Shown: piece by piece, positions 7,647-14,531 of the stretch
Layout of the letters: the number at the start of each line of letters is the position of its first letter
Numbering within the stretch: the stretch's first letter is position 1
Origin: Pseudobowmanella sp964228145
GTDB lineage: Bacteria; Pseudomonadota; Gammaproteobacteria; Enterobacterales; Alteromonadaceae
DNA: 15,157 bases
Reading direction: 5' to 3'
Assembly: GCA_964228145.1 (NCBI GenBank)
Contig: CAXQZJ010000100.1
Location: forward strand, 1 to 15,157
Notes under the pieces: model-generated
What the model was told of the DNA's origin: nothing
The model's database searches: none
Seen by the model: the letters and a program-made list of their open reading frames with translations, nothing else
Translations under genes and position numbers: made by a program

Positions 7647-9149
7647 TTAGGCCTGTTGTTTAGACGTTGAGTCACCCGGCGGGGTAAGCCGCAGAATTTT
7701 AATCCCCAGGTAAGCATAGATGATAGCCAGCACAGGGTTGATTAAATTAAAGAAGGCATAGAACAGATAAGCAAATGGATCGACCTTTAAAACACCATGC
7801 ATGTACGCACCACATGTATTCCAAGGGATCAGAGGTGATGTCAAAGTGCCACCATCCTCAAGACTGCGCGACAGATTTAATTGATGCAAACCGCGCTTTT
7901 TAAATTCTTCCTTATACATGCGGCCGGGCATCACGATCGACATATACTGGTCCGCCGTGATGAGGTTCGTGCCGAAACAGGTCAGTATGGTTCTTAGTAC
8001 CATATCGCCAGCAGACTTAGCGCCCTTCAAAAAGGCCGTGACAGCACGGGCTAATAAGCCTACCCGTTCCAAAACAGCGCCAAAGGTGAGTGCACACATA
8101 ATCAGCCAAACCGTATTGAGCATGTTCGCCATACCACCACCTTTCAATAATTTATCCACCTCGGGGTTGCCGGTGACAATTTCTACACCAGCAAACAGCG
8201 CCGTCCAGGACACAACGACGACGTTGCGCCAATCAGCTACGTCACTATCGCCCAGAGATTGAATCAGGTCCGGTTGAAACAGCACGGCCCATACAATACC
8301 CAATAACGCACCAATCGACACAGCGGGAAACGCTGGCATTTTGCGCACAGCCAAAAACAGCAACACCGCAAGTGGAATTAACATTTCAAAGCCAATGTTA
8401 AACTTACTGTCTAACAAAACCTGCATTTGCTGAATGTTCTCAAGGCTGGTGTCACTGGAGGCATCCAAGCCAAGCAGCAGAAACAAAATTAACGCCAGAA
8501 TAAAACTCGGTATCGTGGTCCACAACATGTATTTGATATGCTCAAACAAGTCGGTTCCGGCAACCGCTGGAGCCAGGTTAGTGGTTTCAGACAGGGGCGA
8601 AATTTTGTCACCAAAATAGGCGCCAGAGACTACCGCACCGGCTGCAATGGCAGGGTCCATTCCCATACCACCTGCCACCCCCATCAAGGCCACACCGACA
8701 GTCGCTGCTGTGGTCCAGGAACTGCCAATACTCATAGCAACAACTGCACAAATAATGCAACTGGCAACATAGAATACCGAGGGGTTTAATAACTCTAATC
8801 CATAATAAATCAATGTTGGAACGGTGCCCGCCAATAACCAGCTGCCAATTAACGAACCGACTGCCAACAGGATCAGGACGGCACCCAGCGAGATTGAAAT
8901 ACCATTGATCATGGCTTTTTCAATTTGCTTCCAACTAAAGCCATTTTTTAAGCCGATAAGTCCAGTGATGCCCGTCGCGATCAGTAGTGCAATTTGATTT
9001 GGACCATAGGATGAATCACCACCAAATAAGTACACCGATGCGGACAGCAGCGCGATCAAAATCGTAATCGGAATTAGCGCATCCGCCAATGACGGCGTTT
9101 TCGGCGTAGTGGACGATGCCTCTTGGGGCGTGTTTTTTTGTTCAGTCAC
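7647..9149 (-). CDS. nhaC: NhaC-family Na+/H+ antiporter
   Basis: This 500-residue inner-membrane protein has about 11-13 hydrophobic segments after a polar N-terminal tail. The family signatures are GSSWTTAATVGVALMG (142-157) and GAYFGDKISPLSETTNLAP (176-194), which belong to the ion-binding core of NhaC proteins. These proteins exchange internal sodium for protons, although some NhaC relatives (such as MleN) exchange organic acids together with ions. The start codon is GTG, supported by AGGAG seven bases upstream; no in-frame ATG fits better. It lies 39 bases after the sodium-symporter gene and three bases before pepN. The most economical reading is that it expels sodium brought in by that symporter. 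Substrate specificity is inferred from family only, and the gene symbol denotes the family. Confidence 0.9.
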   Translation of the reverse strand: MTEQKNTPQEASSTTPKTPSLADALIPITILIALLSASVYLFGGDSSYGPNQIALLIATGITGLIGLKNGFSWKQIEKAMINGISISLGAVLILLAVGSLIGSWLLAGTVPTLIYYGLELLNPSVFYVASCIICAVVAMSIGSSWTTAATVGVALMGVAGGMGMDPAIAAGAVVSGAYFGDKISPLSETTNLAPAVAGTDLFEHIKYMLWTTIPSFILALILFLLLGLDASSDTSLENIQQMQVLLDSKFNIGFEMLIPLAVLLFLAVRKMPAFPAVSIGALLGIVWAVLFQPDLIQSLGDSDVADWRNVVVVSWTALFAGVEIVTGNPEVDKLLKGGGMANMLNTVWLIMCALTFGAVLERVGLLARAVTAFLKGAKSAGDMVLRTILTCFGTNLITADQYMSIVMPGRMYKEEFKKRGLHQLNLSRSLEDGGTLTSPLIPWNTCGAYMHGVLKVDPFAYLFYAFFNLINPVLAIIYAYLGIKILRLTPPGDSTSKQQA

Positions 9150-9188
9150 TCAATCGCTCCTGTTAATGAATAGACCTGTCGCAGCGCC

Positions 9189-10517
9189 TTACAGCGAACG
9201 ATAAAACATAACTATAATCACCACTGGGCATACAAATCGTACATACCAGGGCCAGATTTTCCAAAATAACGAGTGCTCCGCTTCAGCATCACCCGCTTTT
9301 AACTCGCTGAGGATGGCGTCACGGCGCCATACCCAACCAGCAAATAAACACAATACCAAGCCTAACAACGGCTGACTGTATTTGGTGGTAGCGGTAATCA
9401 CCAAACCAAATAACGCCTCAAAGTTCATCGCGATGGTGGCGCTGATCGCAAAAATGACCGCGGCAATTAGCCACACCGCCACATGACGGTTCATGCCTTT
9501 ACTCTCTGTGACGTAAGCCACCGGCACTTCAAGCATAGAAATCGAGGAGGTGATCGCCGCAACGACCATTAAGGCGAAAAACACAAAAGCAATGTAGACG
9601 CCTGCGCCACCCATGGTGTCAAACAATGCCGGCAACACAGTGAAAATCAGTTGATCACCAGATTTTAAAGCCCCGTCTGCGAGGAAGATCTCGACGCCAT
9701 TGGCGGCTGCAACATACATAGCAGGGATAATCAGCAAGCCGGCAAGAATTGCTACACCGATATCAACCAGTGCCACCGACGCTCCCAAACTGGTGATCCG
9801 TTCCCGTTTACTGATATACGAACCGTACACCAGCATGGTACCGACACCTAAAGACATAGAGAAAAACGCCTGACCCATCGCATCAATCAACAAATCGGGT
9901 TTTAACGCCAGGCTGAAATCAGGTACCAGATAACGCTTGAAGCCCTCTACAGCACCTTGTTGCGTTCCAACGTAAATGATCAGAGCAAAAATAAGAACAA
10001 ACAGCGTAGGCATCAAACGCACAGACCAGCGTTCGATCCCCTTGGCAACCCCTCCGTAAACAATGCCCGCCGTGAGGATGAAAAAGACCCCGGCGAAAAT
10101 CAGATCGCGAGTTAGAGACTGAGTAATCAACCATTGCGCAGCGTCTGGTTGACCGAATAAGGTCATCAAAGGGCTCAGACAGTAAGCAATCATCCAGCCT
10201 GCTACCAGCGCATAAAAAGATAAGATGAGAGACACGGTTACAAAGCCCCAAACACCGGTCGCCCGACCGGCAATCCCTCCGATTTTACCTAGCGCATCGA
10301 CCATATTAGAGCCGCTATATCGCCCGATAAGAAGCTCTGCCATTAACACCGGATAGGCAAGAATAAACGCCAGTATGATGTACATTACAACGAATGCGGC
10401 ACCGCCATTCTCTGCAACCTGAGTGGGAAAGCCCCAAATATTTCCCAGGCCGACAGCCGAACCAGCAGCAGCAAGAATAAAACCGAGGCGTGACGAAAAT
10501 TGTCCTCTGGCGCTCAT
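9189..10517 (-). CDS. Sodium-dependent transporter of the NSS/SNF family
   Basis: This 442-residue protein has about 11-12 transmembrane segments and the LeuT fold. TM1 contains GSAVGLGNIWGFP (19-31) followed by AENGGAAF, the sodium- and substrate-binding signature of this family. TM8 carries AITSSISMLE, which supplies the second sodium site. Bacterial NSS members carry amino acids into the cell with sodium. The usual arginine of the outer gate (Arg30 in LeuT, in an RFP motif) is replaced by Gly29 in WGFP. From memory, this variant occurs in other proteobacterial relatives, so it probably marks a subfamily and not damage. An AAGG-type ribosome binding site precedes the ATG by about eight bases. 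It is the first gene of the operon with nhaC, pepN and DUF2835. The substrate is unknown; an amino acid or related compound is likely. Confidence 0.92.
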   Translation of the reverse strand: MSARGQFSSRLGFILAAAGSAVGLGNIWGFPTQVAENGGAAFVVMYIILAFILAYPVLMAELLIGRYSGSNMVDALGKIGGIAGRATGVWGFVTVSLILSFYALVAGWMIAYCLSPLMTLFGQPDAAQWLITQSLTRDLIFAGVFFILTAGIVYGGVAKGIERWSVRLMPTLFVLIFALIIYVGTQQGAVEGFKRYLVPDFSLALKPDLLIDAMGQAFFSMSLGVGTMLVYGSYISKRERITSLGASVALVDIGVAILAGLLIIPAMYVAAANGVEIFLADGALKSGDQLIFTVLPALFDTMGGAGVYIAFVFFALMVVAAITSSISMLEVPVAYVTESKGMNRHVAVWLIAAVIFAISATIAMNFEALFGLVITATTKYSQPLLGLVLCLFAGWVWRRDAILSELKAGDAEAEHSLFWKIWPWYVRFVCPVVIIVMFYRSL

Positions 10518-10537
10518 AGGATTACCTTCTACTTATT

Positions 10538-10567
10538 ATTATATGGAGCGAAGTTCTGATGACTTCG
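10538..10567 (-). promoter_or_regulatory. Probable promoter -10 box and overlapping inverted repeat upstream of the NSS transporter
   Basis: On the minus strand a perfect TATAAT (10538-10543) lies 21 bases before the start codon. No good -35 hexamer stands 16-18 bases upstream. Instead the spacer and expected -35 area contain an inverted repeat, CGAAGT-N7-ACTTCG (10549-10567). Such a position suits an operator that would block or assist RNA polymerase. A second weaker inverted repeat, CCTGT...ACAGG, lies at 10573-10594. The regulator is unknown. Confidence 0.45.
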
Positions 10568-10605
10568 TGTTCCCTGTTTTGCCTTTTTTACAGGCGCTAA
10601 ATGTA

Positions 10606-10635
10606 AAACAATGCCGCTATAAAGCGGCATTGTTT
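10606..10635 (-). terminator. Hairpin terminator downstream of prc
   Basis: A perfect 13-bp stem (10606-10618 with 10623-10635) and a 4-base loop lie 33 bases after the prc stop codon. The base of the stem on the minus strand is TTGTTTT, giving a moderate U-tract. It probably ends the lipoprotein-msrC-proQ-prc transcript and insulates the NSS transporter promoter that follows. It is nearly symmetric and could stop transcription from either side. Confidence 0.85.
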
Positions 10636-10668
10636 ATTTACCATGATCCCAAAGCTGAATACAACGGC

Positions 10669-12705
10669 TTAACGCTGAAATACGTATTTTCCAGAAGAAA
10701 TCACATCAAAGGTGATGTTCGCTGCTTCTTGTTTAAACGGATCCAATGTTTCCAGCGCTTCTGGCAGATCTTCCAACGATGTGACTGGCTCAAGACCCAT
10801 GCGGGCAAGACGCTCGTTGGCCCGAATTAATGACCGCTGTTTGCGCTCTTCCTGTTCGGCCAGGCGTTCACTCTCTACCAGCGAAATCGTATTTTCATCT
10901 TTTTCACTTTGATAGCGCACAATGTCTTCGTTCAGATAAGCAAATTCAGGGTTTTTCTGAATACGCTCAAGATACTGCGTCAACACCTGCTGCTTAGTGC
11001 TTTTGGTATCTCCCACAGAAGTATACTTGGCGCGGGGAATACTATCCCATGGCAAGGCATTTTCGGCCTGACTCTCACCCCAATCACCGGGTTCAATCGG
11101 GCTTGGGAAAGCGATATCAGGGGTCACGCCCTTGTGCTGCGTACTGCCACCATTGATGCGGTAAAACTTTGCCATTGTGAACTGCACTGCACCCAATGGA
11201 TTCTCGTATAAATCGAACAAACGCCCCAACTGGCGATGCTGTTGTACCGTGCCTTTTCCAAAGGTACTCTCGCCGATAATCAACGCACGTCCGTAATCCT
11301 GCATGGCCGCAGCAAATATCTCAGATGCGGAGGCACTGTAACGATCTACCAATACTGTCAGTGGACCGCTGTAATAGGTCACACCATCGCGGTCTTGCTT
11401 AACATTCAAGCGCCCTGCCTGGTCGCGAATTTGCACCACAGGACCTTCGTCGATAAACAGTCCGGTTAGCAAAGTGGCTTCATTTAATGAACCGCCGCCG
11501 TTGCCACGCAGATCGATGATAACCCCTTTGACATCTTGCTTTTTCAGCGACGCAATTTCTTTTTTAACGTCCTCGCTGAGGTTGTTATAAAAAGATGGAA
11601 TTTCAATAATGCCTAACTTTTCGCCCTGATGTGGGCCGGTCTCAGGAACATACACTTCAGATTTGGCCGCACGATCTTCCAGCTTAATCTTATCCCTGGT
11701 CAGGGATACAATCGTTGGCGCGTTGGTTTCTGCCATTTCTTTAAGAACCTGAAGACGAACTACTGTGCCCTTGGGGCCCTTGATCAAATCGACAACCTCA
11801 TCAAGTCGCCAGCCGACAACATCGACAAAATCCCCGTCTTCCTGCGCCACACCAATAATTTTGTCTTCCGGCTTAATCTTGTTCGACAACTCAGCAGGCC
11901 CGCCTGGAACCACACTGCGTACTGTGACAAAGTCATCTACCGATGACAGCACCGCGCCGATGCCTTCAAACGAAAGGTTCATTTCCATTTCAAAGCGTTC
12001 TGAATTACGCGGAGACAAATAGCTGGTGTGCGCTTCAATACTACGAGCGAAGGCATTCATCGCAGTCTGGAACACGTCCTCACTCTTACTTTGTGACAGA
12101 CGTTTTATGGCCCGCTCGTAGCGTTTAGTCAGTAAATCTTTTATTTCCGGCCATTCTTTACCATTTAACTTAAGGTTTAACGCGTCGTTTTTTACGCGCT
12201 GGCGCCAAAGCTCATTCAATTCTTCAACCGAGTTCGGCCATGCGGCCTGTTCACGGTCGAATTCAAATTTATCGCCTTTGCGCTCGAAATCCATTGGTTT
12301 ATCCAACAGACTGATAGCGTAATCAAATCGTTCCAAACGGCGCTTCATATTCAGATGGAAGATTTCATAAGCACCGTCGAGACGGCCTCGCTCAAGCATA
12401 TCGTCAAACTGGTCACGATATTTTTCTAAAGACTTAATATCACTGGCAAGAAAAAAATGGCGGTTGTAATCCAATTGCTTTAAAAAGCGCTCGAAAATAC
12501 TGGACGACAGGCCGTCGTCCAGCTCAATCTTCTTATAATGGGCATAAGTAAACAGTGAGGAAACTCGTTGAGCCGCGGTCGCATGCTGAGATTCTTGTTT
12601 TAAAACAGGTAATTCACCTGCCAATTCAGTTTGGGGATTAGCCCAAATACTGCTTGCTGTGGACAACAAAGCAGCTGCAACGCCTATACGGATCTTCAAG
12701 TTCAT
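10669..12705 (-). CDS. prc: Carboxy-terminal processing (tail-specific) protease Prc/Tsp
   Basis: The protein has 678 residues, against 682 in E. coli. A signal peptide (about 1-22, ending IWA) sends it to the periplasm. The order is an N-terminal helical domain, a PDZ domain (about 240-325, starting near SFEGIGAVLSS), the S41 protease core and a charged helical C-terminal domain. The catalytic residues are Ser459 in SASASEIF, Lys484 in TFGKGTVQ and Gln488; spacing is identical to the E. coli Ser-Lys-Gln set. Prc trims or degrades periplasmic proteins from their C-terminus. In E. coli it processes penicillin-binding protein 3 and degrades the hydrolase MepS with the lipoprotein adaptor NlpI. 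It follows proQ by 10 bases with a TGAGG ribosome binding site, as the last gene of its operon. Confidence 0.97.
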   Translation of the reverse strand: MNLKIRIGVAAALLSTASSIWANPQTELAGELPVLKQESQHATAAQRVSSLFTYAHYKKIELDDGLSSSIFERFLKQLDYNRHFFLASDIKSLEKYRDQFDDMLERGRLDGAYEIFHLNMKRRLERFDYAISLLDKPMDFERKGDKFEFDREQAAWPNSVEELNELWRQRVKNDALNLKLNGKEWPEIKDLLTKRYERAIKRLSQSKSEDVFQTAMNAFARSIEAHTSYLSPRNSERFEMEMNLSFEGIGAVLSSVDDFVTVRSVVPGGPAELSNKIKPEDKIIGVAQEDGDFVDVVGWRLDEVVDLIKGPKGTVVRLQVLKEMAETNAPTIVSLTRDKIKLEDRAAKSEVYVPETGPHQGEKLGIIEIPSFYNNLSEDVKKEIASLKKQDVKGVIIDLRGNGGGSLNEATLLTGLFIDEGPVVQIRDQAGRLNVKQDRDGVTYYSGPLTVLVDRYSASASEIFAAAMQDYGRALIIGESTFGKGTVQQHRQLGRLFDLYENPLGAVQFTMAKFYRINGGSTQHKGVTPDIAFPSPIEPGDWGESQAENALPWDSIPRAKYTSVGDTKSTKQQVLTQYLERIQKNPEFAYLNEDIVRYQSEKDENTISLVESERLAEQEERKQRSLIRANERLARMGLEPVTSLEDLPEALETLDPFKQEAANITFDVISSGKYVFQR

Positions 12706-12715
12706 AGATACCTCA

Positions 12716-13348
12716 TTATTTTGCCAAGCGTAAATTCTCAGCCTGTACTTTAACCTGCATACCAGAATCTAATTGCACATGGATACCATCTTTGGCGACA
12801 TCCAAAATTGTTGCTGGCATCGGTGCTTTACCTACCTTTACGGTGACCTTTGTGCCTTCGACCATATCCGCAGATGTTAATTTTTGCGGTGGCGGGCCTT
12901 TCTTTATAGGCTTGCGTGAAGGTGATTTGGTTCCCTTGCTATCGCCTTTTGGTTGAAATTTCTTTTTCGTCGGCTTTTTATCGCCGTCAGCAGGCCTTTG
13001 CGCTGCCCGCTTTTCAGCGGCACGTTCTTTGCTCTCTTTCAACTGTGCCTGAGCGTGTTCAGCATGCTCCTGCTCAATTTGCTCGCCCTGATTGCCATCC
13101 AGGTCGACACGGTGAGCACCTTGTTTAACAGACTCGAGGTAGCGCCAGCTATTCGTGTAGTGACGCAATGTACTACGCAGCAGGGTTTTACTCACCCGTT
13201 CATCGTCATTCAGGCGTTCAGCTAAATCCTGAAAAATGCCAATTTTTAAGGGTTTTGCTTGACCTTTAAGACTAAAACAAGCGGGGAAGGTTTCAGCAAG
13301 AAATGCGATCACTTCTTTGCTGTTACTAAATTTCTGCGGGTTATCCAT
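12716..13348 (-). CDS. proQ: RNA chaperone ProQ
   Basis: This 210-residue protein has the three-part ProQ layout. The N-terminal FinO/ProQ RNA-binding domain covers about residues 5-115 and includes PLKIGIF and LRHYTNSWRYL. A long Lys/Arg/Pro-rich linker follows at about 103-156. A C-terminal Tudor-like domain (about 160-210) contains GTKVTVKVG and AENLRL. ProQ binds structured small RNAs and mRNA 3' ends and helps stabilise or pair them; in E. coli it also affects osmotic responses through ProP. It starts nine bases after the acidic 99-residue gene and has only a weak ribosome binding site, so translational coupling is likely. The proQ-prc order is conserved with E. coli. Confidence 0.96.
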   Translation of the reverse strand: MDNPQKFSNSKEVIAFLAETFPACFSLKGQAKPLKIGIFQDLAERLNDDERVSKTLLRSTLRHYTNSWRYLESVKQGAHRVDLDGNQGEQIEQEHAEHAQAQLKESKERAAEKRAAQRPADGDKKPTKKKFQPKGDSKGTKSPSRKPIKKGPPPQKLTSADMVEGTKVTVKVGKAPMPATILDVAKDGIHVQLDSGMQVKVQAENLRLAK

Positions 13349-13357
13349 TTATATTCA

Positions 13358-13657
13358 CTACATTTCGTTGGACATATCAGTAGAGTCACCATCTTCCCAA
13401 GTTGCCAACAGTTGGTCAACCCAGTCAAACAGTTCATCCGTATCTATATCTATAAGTTGTGGCTCATTCGTCCAGTGCTCCCACACATGTTGAAACAACT
13501 GTTCAATTTCACCAACGGGTTTATCGTCATCAATTGCTGCATATAAGTGATGCAGCATCTCATTAAATAGCTCACTGGCTTCTTCAGCCTGCTCATCATA
13601 CTGCTCAAAATCTTCGCTGGTAGATAACACAACATGAATATCGAACAGTTCTTTCAT
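13358..13657 (-). CDS. Highly acidic 99-residue protein of unknown function
   Basis: I do not recognise a domain. The protein contains 29 Asp/Glu, only two Lys and no Arg, giving a net charge near -27. It has no signal peptide or membrane segment. Predicted character is mostly helical, with aromatic and hydrophobic residues spaced along the acidic helices (LFDWVDQLLATWEDGD near the C-terminus; FQHVWEHW in the middle). It is very likely a real gene. Its ATG shares one base with the msrC stop (TAATG), it ends nine bases before proQ, and it fills the gap inside a tight operon. The composition resembles small acidic proteins that bind basic partners or mimic nucleic acid. The neighbour ProQ is strongly basic, so a direct contact is conceivable but unproven. 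Confidence 0.85.
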   Translation of the reverse strand: MKELFDIHVVLSTSEDFEQYDEQAEEASELFNEMLHHLYAAIDDDKPVGEIEQLFQHVWEHWTNEPQLIDIDTDELFDWVDQLLATWEDGDSTDMSNEM

Positions 13658-14115
13658 TACAAACTCGCCTGCAAAATCGCGACAAGCTCGACCAAACCTT
13701 GTTGGTCTTCAGCATCAAAACGGTCGTGAATCGGGCTGTCAATATCCAGGACACCAATGACCTTACCGTCATTTACTACGGGCACGACAATCTCAGAATT
13801 TGACGCAGCATCACAGGCTATATGACCATCGAACTGATGCACATCGGCTATACGCTGTACTTGGTTAAGCTCAGCGGCCGTTCCACACACACCGCGTCCC
13901 CAAGGGATCCGAACACAGGCAGGCTTGCCCTGAAAAGGTCCCAACACCAGTTGGTCATCCCGGGAGATGTAAAAGCCAGCCCAATTTATTTGGGTCATAT
14001 TCATCCACAGTAAGGCACTGATATTCGCCATATTGGCAATCATATCAGACTCCCCCTCTAGCAAGGCCTCGGCTTGCTGATTCAAGCTGCGATAGAATTC
14101 GAGTTTAGTTGTCAT
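13657..14115 (-). CDS. msrC: Free methionine-(R)-sulfoxide reductase (GAF-domain fRMsr)
   Basis: This 152-residue cytoplasmic protein is a single GAF domain. It reduces free methionine-R-sulfoxide to methionine. The three conserved cysteines are Cys67, Cys77 and Cys101, in KPACVRIPWGRGVCGTA and HIACDAASNSE. They match Cys84, Cys94 and Cys118 of E. coli MsrC (YebR) with identical spacing. Glu108 and Asp126 fit the substrate-binding acidic residues. The enzyme is therefore likely active. The start overlaps the end of the upstream lipoprotein gene by 11 bases, and its stop overlaps the next start by one base. E. coli also has this gene near proQ and prc. Confidence 0.96.
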   Translation of the reverse strand: MTTKLEFYRSLNQQAEALLEGESDMIANMANISALLWMNMTQINWAGFYISRDDQLVLGPFQGKPACVRIPWGRGVCGTAAELNQVQRIADVHQFDGHIACDAASNSEIVVPVVNDGKVIGVLDIDSPIHDRFDAEDQQGLVELVAILQASL

Positions 14116-14362
14116 TTAAACCTTGTTTTTCAAAAAATACTGCCTTATCGGCAATAAAATTAACCTTAATAAACTTATCGTCAAGTTCGCCCCAACGACA
14201 GCTGTTGGTCCCAAACTTTTCTTCACAAAGGTCGGGGGCACCCATAATGTCCGTGACCTGAGTAAAACTCATGCCGGCTTCAAGTGCGTCATAATTTTCC
14301 TGAGTCACTTTAGAACACCCGGCAAGCACCACCAGTAACGATATTGCGAGTCGCTTTTTCAT
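14105..14362 (-). CDS. Small DUF3862/SmpA-like lipoprotein
   Basis: The protein has 85 residues. A lipoprotein signal peptide (MKKRLAISLLVVLAGC) ends in the lipobox LAGC, so Cys16 should be lipidated. It then has a SmpA/OmlA-like alpha-beta segment with the hallmark YDALEAGMSFTQVTDIMGAPD, and a later pair of cysteines in LCEEKFGTNSCRWG that could form a disulfide. This pattern fits the DUF3862 lipoproteins. The frame extends upstream to an ATG at 14398, but the start at 14362 has a perfect AAGGAGG six bases before it and begins the signal peptide properly. Ser at position +2 after the lipidated Cys suggests sorting to the outer membrane. It is the first gene of the msrC-proQ-prc operon. Function is unknown. 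Confidence 0.9.
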   Translation of the reverse strand: MKKRLAISLLVVLAGCSKVTQENYDALEAGMSFTQVTDIMGAPDLCEEKFGTNSCRWGELDDKFIKVNFIADKAVFFEKQGLNDN

Positions 14363-14387
14363 TGTTCCTCCTTGGATTGCTGCGGCC

Positions 14388-14416
14388 ATTATAGGCACTT
14401 GTTGGGCCTTTGTTGA
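14388..14416 (-). promoter_or_regulatory. Sigma-70 type promoter of the lipoprotein-msrC-proQ-prc operon
   Basis: On the minus strand a perfect -10 box TATAAT (14388-14393) is spaced exactly 17 bases from TCAACA (14411-14416), a four-of-six match to the -35 consensus. The expected start of transcription is near 14381, leaving a leader of about 20 bases that carries AAGGAGG before the ATG at 14362. The upper, rsmF-proximal half of this 169-base intergenic region shows no equally clear promoter. Confidence 0.7.
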
Positions 14417-14531
14417 GAGACAGAATGGATAATTCGCAAATTAACTCAGCTGTATGACATAAATTGTACGTTTTTAACGCATATATCGAAAAAATTGGCA
14501 CTGACAACTTAGCCCATGAAATAATAACCCA

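Noticed and set aside
7918..8262. Plus-strand open frame within the NhaC gene
   Set aside because: It is antisense to conserved membrane segments of the antiporter and has no ribosome binding site or domain.
10573..10594. CCTGT...ACAGG inverted repeat with a T-rich loop as a plus-strand terminator
   Set aside because: The stem is only five base pairs with a 12-base loop, and no plus-strand gene ends there. It may be a binding site at most.
10423..10830. Plus-strand open frame spanning the prc/NSS intergenic region
   Set aside because: It crosses a terminator hairpin and a promoter, overlaps two clear genes antisense, and its translation resembles no protein family.
14363..14398. Longer N-terminus for the small lipoprotein starting at 14398
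   Set aside because: The extension overlaps the -10 box of the probable promoter and puts 12 residues before a textbook lipoprotein signal. The ATG at 14362 has a perfect AAGGAGG.
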